This document shows positions 35,345 to 45,026 of a stretch of 64,000 nt of DNA, piece after piece. Below the pieces are notes generated by a model. The model worked only from the letters and a program-made list of their open reading frames with translations. It was not told where the DNA came from and searched no databases. Every line of letters starts with the position of its first letter. Position 1 is the stretch's first letter. The stretch comes from Roseomonas sp. CECT 9278 (lineage in GTDB: Bacteria > Pseudomonadota > Alphaproteobacteria > Acetobacterales > Acetobacteraceae): NCBI RefSeq assembly GCF_918698155.1, contig NZ_CAKKLX010000018.1:1-64000 (forward strand). The letters run 5' to 3'. A program made the position numbers and the translations under genes.

Positions 35345-35904
35345 GCGGGCACCTCGGTGAGGGCGGCCACCAGCGCGCCGAGCCCGACGCCGCGCAGCAT
35401 CGGGTGTCGCGCGAGGTGGCGCAGCAATGCGCCGCTGGCCTCCTGCGTCGCGCCATCGGCGCGCGCGAGCAGCAGCATGTCGGCCAGCGCGGCCAGCGCG
35501 GCATCGAGGTCGGCCTCGCGCAGCGCCGCATCCATCCGCGCGCGCGTGGCCGCCAGGTCGTCAGGGCCGCGCCGCACCGGGGCGGACACCGCCCGCGGCC
35601 AGGCGCCGGCAAGGCTGGGCGAGGCGCCGTGATGGGCGCGCAGCAGCACCAGGCAATGCAGCGGCGGCGCCGGCGCGCTGACGCGCAGCGCCTCCGGCGC
35701 CACGACATCGCAGCCGGCGAAGGCGCAGCCCTCCAGCACGGTGAAGTCCAGCACCTGGCCATCGGCCCGATGCAGGCGCGCCGCCGCATCCGCACCGGTG
35801 GCCCAGACCGCGAGGCGCCCGTGGCCGGGCGCGGTGAAGCGCGCCGCGACGCCATCGCCCTCGGCGATCCAGGCGGCCGGCGGCAGGACCACCACGCGGC
35901 TCAT
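35341..35904 (-). CDS. Small protein between glycosyltransferases
   Basis: A 187-residue protein with a beta-rich N-terminal half (VVVLPPAAWIAEGDGVAARFTAPGHGRLAVWATG) and a helical C-terminal half (RARMDAALREADLDAALAALADMLLLARAD). I do not recognise a family. Both ends overlap neighbouring genes by four bases (ATGA), so the three genes are made together. The first half resembles the beta modules of the downstream glycosyltransferase in tone, which suggests an accessory or adaptor role in the same glycan pathway (inference). The frame is open for about 330 codons upstream, but that part lies in another frame of the double glycosyltransferase gene. Confidence 0.75.
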   Translation of the reverse strand: MSRVVVLPPAAWIAEGDGVAARFTAPGHGRLAVWATGADAAARLHRADGQVLDFTVLEGCAFAGCDVVAPEALRVSAPAPPLHCLVLLRAHHGASPSLAGAWPRAVSAPVRRGPDDLAATRARMDAALREADLDAALAALADMLLLARADGATQEASGALLRHLARHPMLRGVGLGALVAALTEVPA

Positions 35905-38414
35905 GCGCGCGCCCCCGCGATCGCCGCATAGAGCGCGGCATGGCGCGCCGCGATATGCGGCCAGTCCAGCGCCTCCGCCCGGGCCCGCGCCGCGCGGCCC
36001 AGTGCGGCGGCGGCCGCGCGGTTGCCCGCCAGCGACAGCACCGCATCGGCCAGCGCGCGCGCATCGCCGGGCGGGCCGACCAGCGCGGCGCCGGCGGTCA
36101 TCTCGGCCACCCCGCCGACATCGGTGCTCACCACCGGCCGACCGCAGGCCATGGCTTCCAGGATCGCGTTGTTCGCGGTGGCGTCGGTCAGCGGCAGCAA
36201 CAACGCATCGGCGTCGCGATAGGCCTCGCGCAGCGCCTCGTCCGGCAGCCCGGCCTCGACCTCGACACCCGCCGGCACGCCGCGCGGCGGATTGGGCGAG
36301 ACGATCCGCAGCCGCGCATCGAGCCCGGCCCCGCGCAGCAGCGCCAGCGTGGCGAACAGCGTCTCGAAGTCGCGCAGCCAATGCCCCACGGCGAGCAGGC
36401 GGAAGCCATCGCCCGGCGCCTGCGGGGCCGGCGTGAAGAAGCCGGCATCGATGCCGTGCGGGATGACATGCAGGCGTTCGGGCGGCAGCAGCCCGGCCAG
36501 CGCACTGCGTTGCGCCTCGCACAGCACGACCACGGCATCCAGCGCCGCCAGCAGCGCCGGGTTCACCATGCCGGCCAGCAGCGCGGGCGGCTGGTGGAAG
36601 GTCGCGGCCATGGCCGGGCGCCGCCCGCCCTGGAACAGCGCGGGCGGGATGCGCGGCAGCAGCCACAGCGCCAGCTCGCCGTCGATCGCATGCACCAGGT
36701 CGAAGCGCGCATCGGCGCATTCCGCCAGGATCTCGGTTTCCGCCAACCAGGCATTGCCCTGCTGCCCGAAGGGCACGGTGCCGAGCAGCCGACCCCAGTC
36801 GCGCCAGGCGCCGGCCTCGATGCCGGCCAGCGTGGCGCCGAGCGGCGTCGCGCGGATGGCGGCGTCGATCCCCTCGGGCAGGTGGCGCAGGAACTGCCAT
36901 GGCCCCGACCGCGCGCCGTGATGCGCGTGCTGCGCGCGCAGCGCCATGACGCGCAGCGCGCCCGGTGCGGGCGGCGCGGCCGGCGCCACCGCCACGCCCG
37001 CCACCGCCGGCCCAGCGGCATCGCGCAGCAGCAGGTTGGCCGGGAAGCGCAGGAAGGGCGCGCCGGGCACCGCCGCCACCTCGACCGGCGCCTGCGCGAA
37101 GGCGCGCAGCGCGCGGCCATGCGCGGCCGCGTCGGTGGCGCGGCCTCCGCCGGCCAGGTCGCGATACAGCGCCGCGAGCCGCGCGCCGACCACCGGGATG
37201 GCGTTCTCCGCCTCCACCTGCGCGCGCGCCGAGGCGCGCAGCCCGGCATCGCCATGGTGGCGTGCAACGAAGCGCAGAAGTGCCTCGGCCAATGCCTCCG
37301 CCGTCGCGGCCCCGGCCAGCACGCCGCTGCTGCCCTCGCGCACCAGTTCCGGCAAGCCGCCCACCGGGGTGGCCAGGCAGGGCGTGCCGCAGGCCAGCGC
37401 CTCCAGCGCCACGTTCGGGTAGTTGTCCTCGAGCGAGGGTATGCAGGCGAGATCCGACGCGCCGAGGATGTCGGCCAGCACCGCATCCTCTGCCACCTCG
37501 CCGAAATCGAGCCGGCGCAGGCCCGCGACCGGCGGCAGCGCGGACTTGCCGAAGCCCGCCACCGCCACCTGCGCGCCCGGCGGCAGCAGCGCCGCCAGGC
37601 GGCCATCCGCGGCCAGGGCGTGCAGCGCCTCCATCAGCAGCGCGCCGCCCTTGCGGGCCTCGCGGTTGTCATGCGCGCCGGCGACCAGCAGCAGGTCCTG
37701 CGGCGCCAGGCCCCAGGCCGCGCGCAGCCCGTCGCGGTCGGGCTGGGGCGCGAAGGCGTCGGTCTCGACGGCGTTCGGAATCGTCTCGATGCGGCAGCCG
37801 CGCAGGATGGCGCTCTCGGCCGCGCGCGCCGCCATCCAGGCCGACGGCGCGACCACCACCGGGCCTGGCGCGGACCACGCGGCGCGCTTTTCCGCGAAGG
37901 CATTGGGCACCAGCGACCAGGCATCGGCCAGCTGCGGGCATTGCAGGCAGGCCGTGCGGTACTGCTCGCAGCCGGCCGGGTAATGGCAGCCGCCGGTCAT
38001 CGGCCACAGGTCGTGCAGCGTCCAGACCACCTGCCGCCCGGCCGCCAGCCAGTGGCGCAGCGTGGCGGGCGACACCGCCCAGGATGTCCAATGCAGGTGG
38101 ATCACGTCGGCCGCGTCGAACAGCGCCTGGCCTTCCAGCGCCAGGGCCGGATGCGCGATCGAGAACAGCGTGTTGGTCGCCGCGCGCCGCGCCGACTGCA
38201 CGACGCCCCATTGCACGCGCTCGTGCAGCGCCTTCGCCAGCGCCGCCTCGCCGGGCAGTTCGGGTGGGCGCGGGCGCAGCAGGATGTCGTCCGGCGCGCC
38301 GGCTTCGCCCGCGAGGAAGGCGAAGGCCGACAGCAGCCCGGCCGCGCGCGTCGCGAGATGCGCCCGCCGGCCCGCCCGCCCGGCGCCACCCGCAGCGCCG
38401 TGCGAGACATGCAT
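35901..38414 (-). CDS. Tandem double GT4 glycosyltransferase
   Basis: The 837-residue protein has two consecutive GT-B domains. Domain 1 (about 1-420) has the WTLHDLWPMTGGCHYP motif with a following Cys cluster (GCEQY, ACLQCPQL) known from one GT4 subgroup, and the E-x7-E-type donor motif PSLEDNYPNVALEALACGTP. Domain 2 (about 560-837) has VGHWLRDFETLFATL and TANNAILEAMACGRPVVSTDVGG. A linker of about 130 residues joins them. Two transferases in one chain suggest sequential addition of two sugars to one acceptor. The ATG at 38414 is preferred over a TTG five codons before it. It heads the three-gene coupled set and is divergent from the sulfotransferase gene. Confidence 0.88.
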   Translation of the reverse strand: MHVSHGAAGGAGRAGRRAHLATRAAGLLSAFAFLAGEAGAPDDILLRPRPPELPGEAALAKALHERVQWGVVQSARRAATNTLFSIAHPALALEGQALFDAADVIHLHWTSWAVSPATLRHWLAAGRQVVWTLHDLWPMTGGCHYPAGCEQYRTACLQCPQLADAWSLVPNAFAEKRAAWSAPGPVVVAPSAWMAARAAESAILRGCRIETIPNAVETDAFAPQPDRDGLRAAWGLAPQDLLLVAGAHDNREARKGGALLMEALHALAADGRLAALLPPGAQVAVAGFGKSALPPVAGLRRLDFGEVAEDAVLADILGASDLACIPSLEDNYPNVALEALACGTPCLATPVGGLPELVREGSSGVLAGAATAEALAEALLRFVARHHGDAGLRASARAQVEAENAIPVVGARLAALYRDLAGGGRATDAAAHGRALRAFAQAPVEVAAVPGAPFLRFPANLLLRDAAGPAVAGVAVAPAAPPAPGALRVMALRAQHAHHGARSGPWQFLRHLPEGIDAAIRATPLGATLAGIEAGAWRDWGRLLGTVPFGQQGNAWLAETEILAECADARFDLVHAIDGELALWLLPRIPPALFQGGRRPAMAATFHQPPALLAGMVNPALLAALDAVVVLCEAQRSALAGLLPPERLHVIPHGIDAGFFTPAPQAPGDGFRLLAVGHWLRDFETLFATLALLRGAGLDARLRIVSPNPPRGVPAGVEVEAGLPDEALREAYRDADALLLPLTDATANNAILEAMACGRPVVSTDVGGVAEMTAGAALVGPPGDARALADAVLSLAGNRAAAAALGRAARARAEALDWPHIAARHAALYAAIAGARA

Positions 38415-38566
38415 GACCGTCACTGCCAAATCGCGCCCAGCCCCCGCCGCGTCCCTCGCATCGCGGTGCGGCGGCGGTATACCGCGCCCCGGGCAGGGTC
38501 AAGCGCGGCGCCGGGAAAACCGCACACGGACCCGTGCGCCTGTTGTAGGATGATGACAAAGGTGAC

Positions 38567-39424
38567 ATGCGCGGGCCGGCCCGCCAGTGCCGAAGCTACC
38601 GGGAGGCCACCCTGTCCGACGACTGCCCGCCGTTCCTTGTCACCATCGCCACGCAGCGCAGCGGCACCAAGTTCCTCGGCACGTCGCTATCGGCCGGAAC
38701 GCTCGCGCGCTCGCTGGGCGAGGTCTTCCAGCCCGGCCCCGGCGGCGCCGATTTCCGCGGCTTCTTCGCCGAGTTCGTCGCCGCGCGCGGCGGCTTCGGC
38801 TTCGAGGCTGAGGAGATGGGCGCCTGCCTGGACGGCTTCATCGCGCGGCTGCGCGAACGCGTGGCGCCGGCGATGCTGCATTTCGACCTGATGTACAACA
38901 ACCTCGGCAGCTTCGCGCCGATCTGGAGCATGCCCAGCGGCGCGCCGGGGTCGAACTTCCTGGCGAACTGGCTGAAGTCGCGCCGCGCCGGGGTGATCCA
39001 CCTGATCCGCCCCGACCTGGCGGAATGCTTCGCGAGCCACGTCATCGCCGAGACCCGCGGCATCTACCACACCGGCAACGACGCCGACGCGGCGCAGGGC
39101 ATGCAGGTGACGCTCGGCGCCGAGCAGGCGCTGGCCTACATGCTGCCCATCCTCAAGACGCGCCGCTTCGTGCAGCGCGCCTTCGGCGGCTATTCCCGCT
39201 TCCTGGAAGTGACCTACCCGGAGATCATCGGCGGGCAGGCGGTGGCCGGCCCGCAGGCGGAACGCATCGCGCGCCTGGCCGGCTTCGGGCCGGCGCAGGT
39301 GGGCAACCTGTTCGGCCCCTCCCCGCTGCGCCAGACCGCGAAGGACAAGCGCGCGCTGGTGACCAATTTCGACGACATCGACCGCATGGCGCAGAACCTG
39401 CAGCGCCACGTCAACGACGGCTGA
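38567..39424 (+). CDS. Stf0-like sulfotransferase
   Basis: The 285-residue protein has the 5'-phosphosulfate-binding loop as TIATQRSGTKFLG near residue 27 and the 3'-phosphate-binding region VIHLIRPDLAECFASHVIAETRGIYH. It ends LVTNFDDIDRMAQNL, as in Stf0-related enzymes. It would move sulfate from PAPS to a glycan or lipid hydroxyl. Its place beside the glycosyltransferases suggests a sulfated surface sugar, but this rests on position only. The ATG at 38567 follows AAAGGTG at three bases. Three bases after its stop begins the stop of prfB, convergent. Confidence 0.8.
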   Translation: MRGPARQCRSYREATLSDDCPPFLVTIATQRSGTKFLGTSLSAGTLARSLGEVFQPGPGGADFRGFFAEFVAARGGFGFEAEEMGACLDGFIARLRERVAPAMLHFDLMYNNLGSFAPIWSMPSGAPGSNFLANWLKSRRAGVIHLIRPDLAECFASHVIAETRGIYHTGNDADAAQGMQVTLGAEQALAYMLPILKTRRFVQRAFGGYSRFLEVTYPEIIGGQAVAGPQAERIARLAGFGPAQVGNLFGPSPLRQTAKDKRALVTNFDDIDRMAQNLQRHVNDG

Positions 39425-39427
39425 GCC

Positions 39428-40559
39428 TCAGCGCGCGTTGGCGCTCGCATCCGATCGCGTGGCACCCACGCGCTGCGCCAGCGCGGCCGCCATGAATTCG
39501 TCCAGCTCGCCATCCAGCACGGCGGCGGGATTGCCTTTCTCGACGCTGGTGCGCAGGTCCTTCACCATCTGGTAGGGCTGCAGGACGTAGCTGCGGATCT
39601 GGTGGCCCCAGCCGATATCGGTCTTGCCGGCTTCCACCGCGTCCGACACCGCCTCGCGCTTGCGCAGTTCCAGCTCGTACAGGCGGGCCTTGAGCATCTC
39701 CATCGCGATGGCGCGGTTGCGGTGCTGGCTGCGGTCCTGCGTCGAGGCCGCGACGATCCCGGTCGGGATATGCGTGAAGCGCACGCCCGATTCCGTCTTG
39801 TTCACATGCTGCCCGCCGGCGCCGGACGCACGGAAGGTGTCGGTCTTGAGGTCGGCCGGATTGACCTCGATCTCGATCTTGTCGTCGATCACCGGATAGA
39901 CATAGACGCTCGCGAAGGACGTCTGGCGCCGTGCGGCCGCATCGAAGGGGCTGATGCGCACCAGGCGGTGCACGCCGCTCTCGGTCTTCATCCAGCCATA
40001 GGCATTGGCGCCGGTCACCTGCAGCGTGGCCGACTTGATGCCGGCCTGCTCGCCTTCGGACTGTTCGGTCAGCGTCACCTTGAAGCCGCGCTTCTCGGCC
40101 CAGCGCATGTACATGCGCAGCAGCATCTGCGCCCAGTCCTGCGCCTCGGTCCCGCCGGCGCCGGCGTTGACTTCCACGTAGCAGTCATTGGCGTCGGCCT
40201 CGCCCGAGAGCAGGCTCTCGATCTCAAGGCGCTTGGCTTCGGCGGCGAAGGTTTCCAGGTCGGCCACGGCGGCATTGGCGGTGGCGTCGTCGCCCTCGGC
40301 CTCGGCCAGTTCGATCAGGTCGATCGCATCGGCGACGTCGCGTTCAAGCTTGCGCACGCCATCGACCTGCGATGACAACCGCCCGCGTTCGCGCATCACG
40401 CGCCCGGCTTCGGCGGCATCGTTCCACAACGCCGGATCCTCGGCGCGGGCGTTCAGTTCCTCGAGGCGGCGGACGGCGGCATCCCAGTCAAAGATGCCTC
40501 CTCAGCAGGGACACCGATGCGGTGATCTGCTCGTTCAGGGATTCGGCTTCGGCGCGCAT
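39428..40559 (-). CDS. prfB: Peptide chain release factor RF2 with programmed +1 frameshift
   Basis: RF2 ends translation at UGA and UAA. The protein of 376 residues is read in two frames. Twenty-three codons ([23 protein letters not shown]) from the ATG at 40559 end in an in-frame TGA at 40490-40488. A +1 shift at CTT TGA C continues as D-W-D-A-A-V into the main frame. The main part has the tripeptide discriminator SPF (RISPFDA) and the hydrolysis motif GGQ ([13 protein letters not shown]). This is the classical RF2 autoregulation, in which low RF2 favours frameshifting. Annotating only the long frame would start the gene too late. It follows mrcA after a repeat-containing gap of about 196 bases. 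Confidence 0.97.
40487..40502 (-). promoter_or_regulatory. prfB programmed frameshift site
   Basis: On the minus strand the order is AGGAGG (40502-40497), three bases, CTT (40493-40491), TGA (40490-40488), C. The Shine-Dalgarno-like hexamer, its spacing, the CUU slippery codon and the UGAC context all match the RF2 recoding site of E. coli. Confidence 0.96.
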
Positions 40560-40670
40560 GGCGCGGGGTTTAGGGCGCGCGGCGCGGGCTGTCGAGGGCG
40601 TGCAACATCAAAGGCGCCCCCCGGCCGCCAAAGGTGGCCGAGGCCGCGACTGCGGCCCGCGGCAAGTGCC

Positions 40671-40721
40671 GCGAAGCCAAGCCGGCGGAGCCGGCGCCCG
40701 GCGTCTGAGGAGACGAAGAAC
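40671..40721 (+). repeat. Dispersed hairpin repeat, family 2, copy 2 (mrcA-prfB gap)
   Basis: It contains GCGAAGCCAAGC, a perfect hairpin (CCGGC gga GCCGG), GCGCCCGGCG, then TGAGG and GAAGAACC. It matches copy 1 (15084-15134) nearly base by base outside the hairpin, and copy 3 (62828-62866) more loosely. On the minus strand it begins 35 bases after the mrcA stop. Confidence 0.6.
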
Positions 40722-40755
40722 CACGCCAACGAGCCGCTGACAGCGGCCGTTGGTG

Positions 40756-43368
40756 TCAATAAAGCCCGCCCAGGTTGCTGTCGACGCGCCCGGCCGACCC
40801 GCCGCCTTCAGGATCGCCGTCGGCCCGCCAGCGCCGCGCGGAATTCTCCGTGCCGGGGCGGAAGGCTTCCAGGATCGACCCGCCGCCCAGGTTGACGCGC
40901 ACCAGCGCGACACCCGGCGGCGCGCGGAAGGGCACCGGCGGGCTGTCGCGGAGCGCGGCGGCCACCACCTCGCGGAAGATCGGCGCGGCATTGCCGCCGC
41001 CGGTCTCGCCATTGCCCAGGCTGCGCGGGTCGTCGAAGCCGATCCACACCGCCACCACGATGTCCGGCGTGAAGCCGACGAACCAGTTGTCCTTGTAGTC
41101 GTCGGTCGTGCCGGTCTTGCCCGCGACAGGGCGGCCCAGGCGGTTGCCGATGGCATTCGCCCCGGTGCCGCGCTGCACCACGCCCTGCAGCAGGGAGACC
41201 ATCTGGTAGGCCGCGATCGGGTCGGTCACCTGGCGGCGCGCGGGGTCCACGAGGTCGGGCGGCCCGGCCTCGGGGCTGGCGGCGTTGCAGGTCGCGCAGG
41301 CGCGGCGGTCGGCGCGCCAGATCACGCGCCCGCGGCGGTCCTGCACGGAATCGATCAGCGTCGGCACCACCTCGCGCCCGCCATTCACGAAGGCGCCGTA
41401 GCCGGCCGCCATCCGCATCACCGTGGTCTCGCCAGCACCCAGCGACAGTGCCAGGTACCGCGGCATGTTCGGAATGACACCGAAGCGCGCCGCGCTGTCC
41501 GCCACCGCATCCATGCCCATCTGCTGCGCCAGGCGCACGGTCACCAGGTTCAGGCTGCGCTCCATCGCGGAGCGCATGGTCACCCAGCCATTGGCGGTGC
41601 CGGCGGTGTAGTTCTGCGGCCGCCAGACCCGCCCGCCCGCCAGGATCTCGATCGGTTCGTCGAGCAGTTCCTGGTTCGGCGGGATGCCCTGCTCCAGCGC
41701 CGTGATGTAGACGAAGGGCTTGAAGGACGATCCGGGCTGGCGCTGCGCCTGCGTCGCGCGGTTGAACCAGGACCGTTCGAAGGACCAGCCGCCGGCCATC
41801 GCCAGCACGCGCCCGGTCTGCGGGTCGAGCGCCACCACCGCGCCCTCGGCCTGCGGCATCTGGCGCAGTTCCAGCCGCTCCGGCCGCGCCGGGCGCCCCT
41901 GCGCGGGCAATTGCGTGGCCATGGGTTCGACGAAGACCACGTCGCCGACATTGACCACCTGCTGCATGCGCCCTGGCGCGCCACCGATGCGCCCGTCACG
42001 CGCCGGCCGCGCCCAGGCCAGGTCCTGCAGGTACATCAGGCCGGTGCGCGCCTGCGGCGCCCCGCGCCCATCGCCGCGATCCACCCAGCCGAGCCGCGCA
42101 TCCGCCTGGCGCACCTCCAGCACCACCGCGAGCCGCCATTCCGGCAGCCCACCCGGCGGGCGCTGGTAGGCTTCCAGCGCCGGCATCCATTCGGTCGGCG
42201 TCGCGGCGATCTGCCCGAAGGCGCCGCGCCAGCCGCCGCGCCGGCGGTCATAGGCCATCAGCCCGTCGCGCAGCGCGCGTTCCGTCGCCGCCTGCAATTC
42301 TGGGTCGAGGCTGGTGCGCACCACCAGCCCGCCCATCGTGGTCTGCTCGGCGCCGAAGCGCTGGATCAGTTCGCGGCGCACATCCTCGGTGAAGTGCTGG
42401 CCGACCGGGATCACCTCGGGCCGGCGCGTCGGGCGCGGCACGATCGGCTCGGCCTTGGCGTAGCGGGCTTCTTCGCGGGTGATGTGGCCGTCCTCGGCCA
42501 TGCGGTCGAGCACCCAGTCGCGCCGCGCGCGCGCGGCCTCGGGGAAGCGCACCGGGTTGTAGTTGTTGGGGCCCTTCGGCAGCGCCGCCAGGAAGGCGGC
42601 CTCGGCCAGGGTCAGTTCATCGAGGCCCTTGTTGAAATACGCCTGCGCCGCCGCCGCCACGCCATAGGCCTGCTGGCCGAGGAAGATCTCGTTGAGGTAC
42701 AGTTCGAGGATGCGTTCCTTGGACAGCGCCTGCTCGATGCGCACCGCCAGGATCGCCTCGCGCACCTTGCGCATCAGGGTGCGGTCGGCGCCGACCAGCA
42801 TGTTCTTCGCGACCTGCTGGGTGATGGTGGAAGCGCCCCCCATCCGCCGGCCGCTGCCGTAGTTCTCGATCGCCGTCAGCATGGCGCGCCCGATGCCCAG
42901 CGGATCGACGCCCGCATGGTCCCAGAAGCGCTGGTCCTCGGCCGAGACGAAGGCCTGCTGCACGCGGCGCGGGATCGCCTCGATCGGCACGAACACGCGC
43001 CGTTCTGTCGCGAGTTCCGCCGAAAGCCGGCTGTCGGCCGCGTAGATGCGGCTCATTTGCGGCGGATCGTAGTCGGCCAGCCAGCGATAGTCGGGCAGGT
43101 CCTCGGCGATCTGGCGATACAGGCCGAAGCCCGCCACGCCCGCCACCAGCCCACCCCCCACCAGCAGGATGAACATCAGGCGGAACAGCCCGAGCCCCCG
43201 CCGCCGCCGCCGCGGCCTTGCGGTCTTGTCGCGCCGGCGCTCGGCGGGCTCCGCGGCGGCCTCGGCGGGCGGATCGGCGGGCGTCGGCGCGGACTCGGCG
43301 TTGCGCCGGCGCTTCATGCGGGCGGGATCGAGCGGGGCATCGGCGCGGAGAGGATTCGAAGACACCAT
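40756..43368 (-). CDS. mrcA: Penicillin-binding protein 1A (bifunctional transglycosylase/transpeptidase)
   Basis: The 870-residue class A PBP polymerises and cross-links peptidoglycan. A basic cytoplasmic tail (residues 1-60, with RPRRRRR) precedes one membrane helix (about 61-83). The GT51 domain has catalytic E144 in SAEDQRFW and GGASTITQQ at 177-185. An OB-like insert spans about 380-480. The transpeptidase domain has S547-S-F-K, S605-L-N and K751-T-G-T. A Cys pair (ACATC, near 690) is unusual. The ATG at 43368 is chosen; a GTG two codons earlier is also open. It follows amiC after a repeat-bearing gap and precedes prfB, the conserved alphaproteobacterial order. Confidence 0.96.
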   Translation of the reverse strand: MVSSNPLRADAPLDPARMKRRRNAESAPTPADPPAEAAAEPAERRRDKTARPRRRRRGLGLFRLMFILLVGGGLVAGVAGFGLYRQIAEDLPDYRWLADYDPPQMSRIYAADSRLSAELATERRVFVPIEAIPRRVQQAFVSAEDQRFWDHAGVDPLGIGRAMLTAIENYGSGRRMGGASTITQQVAKNMLVGADRTLMRKVREAILAVRIEQALSKERILELYLNEIFLGQQAYGVAAAAQAYFNKGLDELTLAEAAFLAALPKGPNNYNPVRFPEAARARRDWVLDRMAEDGHITREEARYAKAEPIVPRPTRRPEVIPVGQHFTEDVRRELIQRFGAEQTTMGGLVVRTSLDPELQAATERALRDGLMAYDRRRGGWRGAFGQIAATPTEWMPALEAYQRPPGGLPEWRLAVVLEVRQADARLGWVDRGDGRGAPQARTGLMYLQDLAWARPARDGRIGGAPGRMQQVVNVGDVVFVEPMATQLPAQGRPARPERLELRQMPQAEGAVVALDPQTGRVLAMAGGWSFERSWFNRATQAQRQPGSSFKPFVYITALEQGIPPNQELLDEPIEILAGGRVWRPQNYTAGTANGWVTMRSAMERSLNLVTVRLAQQMGMDAVADSAARFGVIPNMPRYLALSLGAGETTVMRMAAGYGAFVNGGREVVPTLIDSVQDRRGRVIWRADRRACATCNAASPEAGPPDLVDPARRQVTDPIAAYQMVSLLQGVVQRGTGANAIGNRLGRPVAGKTGTTDDYKDNWFVGFTPDIVVAVWIGFDDPRSLGNGETGGGNAAPIFREVVAAALRDSPPVPFRAPPGVALVRVNLGGGSILEAFRPGTENSARRWRADGDPEGGGSAGRVDSNLGGLY

Positions 43369-43458
43369 CGGCACCTACACGATTTCCGTCACGCTCGCGA
43401 CTGTCCCGCGCGCCGGCCGCCGCGCGCCGCGGCTTGTCACGGTGGCGTGATGCCCCCG

Positions 43459-43570
43459 CTGGAGCAGATCGCGGTCAGCTGGAATCATCCGAACGCGTGA
43501 AGATGCCCTGAAAACGAGAGGCTGGAGCCTGCGACGCGAGCGCGAGAGAACGCGGCATGTTCCAGGCGCG
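43459..43570 (+). repeat. Dispersed palindromic repeat, family 3 (GAGCAGATCGCG type), copy 1
   Basis: This 112-base block aligns with 52011-52122 at roughly 80% identity (my estimate by eye), including GAACGCGTGAAGATG, GAGGCT-GAGCCTGCGA and GCGCGAG-GAACGC. It lies in the 248-base gap between amiC and mrcA, genes that usually abut. Its central hairpin is degraded compared with copy 2. Confidence 0.85.
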
Positions 43571-43622
43571 GCCGCGCCCGGCCCCTGCAACGCCGCGCCG
43601 TCGCGCGGGTTGCACGGGCCGG

Positions 43623-44756
43623 TCACCCGGCCGCGGCCTGCGCGCCGGTCGCGTCGAGCCACCCGCGCACCGCCCGCGCCAGCGCGCTCGCCAGCCGCGC
43701 GCGGTGCTCGGGCCGGCGCAGCGCCGCCTCGTCGCGCGGGTCGGACAGGAAGCCGAGCTCGACCAGGGCGGAGGGGATCTCCGGCGCCTTCAGCACGACG
43801 AAGGAGGCCTCGCGGTGGGTATTGGGCAGCAGCGGCACTTCCTCGCCGAGTTCCCGCACGGCCAGCCGGGCGATGCGCGCCGACCCGGCCCGCGTTTCCT
43901 GCCGCACCAGGCTGATCAGGATGCGCTGGACCTCGGGGCTGACCGAGGGCAGCCGCAGCCCGCCGGCGATGTCGGCGCGGTTCTCGCGCCGCGCCAGCGC
44001 CTCCGACATCGCATCGGAGGCCGTCTCGGCCAGGGTATAGACCGACGCGCCCCGCGCGCCCGGCGCGCTGTCGGCATGCAGGGAGACAAACAGCGCGGCA
44101 TCGCGCCGCCGGGCGAAATCCACCCGGTCGGCCAGCGGGACAAAGATGTCGCGCGTGCGGGTCAGCGCGACGCGGCAGGTGCGCGCGGCCTCCAGTCGCG
44201 CCTTGAGGTCGATGGCGGCGGCCAGCACGATGCGCTTTTCCTGGGTGCCGGCGGTGCCGATCGCGCCGGGGTCGCGCCCGCCATGGCCGGGGTCGATCAC
44301 CACCAGCGGCAGGGCCGCGGGCGAGCGCGCCTGCCCCGCCAGGATGTCGCGGCCGGAGCGCACGGCGGCGGCGAAATCGGCGGCCGAGGCCGGGCGGATC
44401 TCGATGACGACATGGCCCGCGCGCGCCGGCCCGGGCCGTGGCAGCGCCGGCGCCATGAGGTCGACCAGCAGCATGTCCTCGGCAGCGACGAAGCGCGCCG
44501 CGCGCACCGGCCCCGCGCCGCGCAGGCTGGGCGGGCCGCGCCACGCGGCATCGGGCAGGTGCAGCGCCAGGCGCCGCGGGTCGTCCAGCACGCGCACCGA
44601 CCAGCGCTGGTCGCCCTGGACCGGCAGGGTCAGGCGCGCGCCGGGGCCGGCGGCCGCCAGCGCGGCGCCGGTGATGGTGCCGGCGCGGGCCGGCGCGGCG
44701 CCGATGGCAGCGAACAGACCAAGTCCCAGCAGGGGGCGTCGCCCCGGGCCGAACAT
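43623..44756 (-). CDS. amiC: N-acetylmuramoyl-L-alanine amidase AmiC
   Basis: The 377-residue periplasmic enzyme cuts the amide between MurNAc and the stem peptide during daughter-cell separation. A signal peptide (about 1-25, ending APARA) is followed by an AMIN-like domain (about 30-125) and an Amidase_3 catalytic domain. The latter has the zinc ligand motifs VIDPGHGGRDPGAIG, EKRIVLAAA and FVSLHADSA and the catalytic-Glu segment PSALVELGFLSDPRDEA. The catalytic domain is interrupted near its middle by the regulatory helix region seen in AmiC-type enzymes. It is usually next to mrcA and divergent from or behind rne; here an RTX gene has been placed between it and rne. Confidence 0.95.
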   Translation of the reverse strand: MFGPGRRPLLGLGLFAAIGAAPARAGTITGAALAAAGPGARLTLPVQGDQRWSVRVLDDPRRLALHLPDAAWRGPPSLRGAGPVRAARFVAAEDMLLVDLMAPALPRPGPARAGHVVIEIRPASAADFAAAVRSGRDILAGQARSPAALPLVVIDPGHGGRDPGAIGTAGTQEKRIVLAAAIDLKARLEAARTCRVALTRTRDIFVPLADRVDFARRRDAALFVSLHADSAPGARGASVYTLAETASDAMSEALARRENRADIAGGLRLPSVSPEVQRILISLVRQETRAGSARIARLAVRELGEEVPLLPNTHREASFVVLKAPEIPSALVELGFLSDPRDEAALRRPEHRARLASALARAVRGWLDATGAQAAAG

Positions 44757-45026
44757 CCAGACTTCCCCTCAAACGCCCCGGCCGCTCGCCGGGTCGGCAG
44801 CCATAATGCCAGTTTGACCAGCAGCTTGCCATGGGAAGCTTCAAGTGGCGCGTGAGGCGCGGCACGGTGCCGATCCCCGTGCGCCGTCGAGATTCCGGGC
44901 CAGTCAGCCAGGATGCATAATGAATATCTCGAAGTAACAATTCGGTGCCTGCCGCCCTGCCGCTATATCGCCGGCAAGGAAACCGAGGACGGCCCATGCA
45001 GCCATCCTCCCCACGCCGGAACGACC

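Noticed and set aside
35940-38891. Long plus-strand open frame opposite the double glycosyltransferase
   Set aside because: Antisense shadow with Gln/Arg-rich composition; the opposite strand encodes two recognisable GT4 domains.
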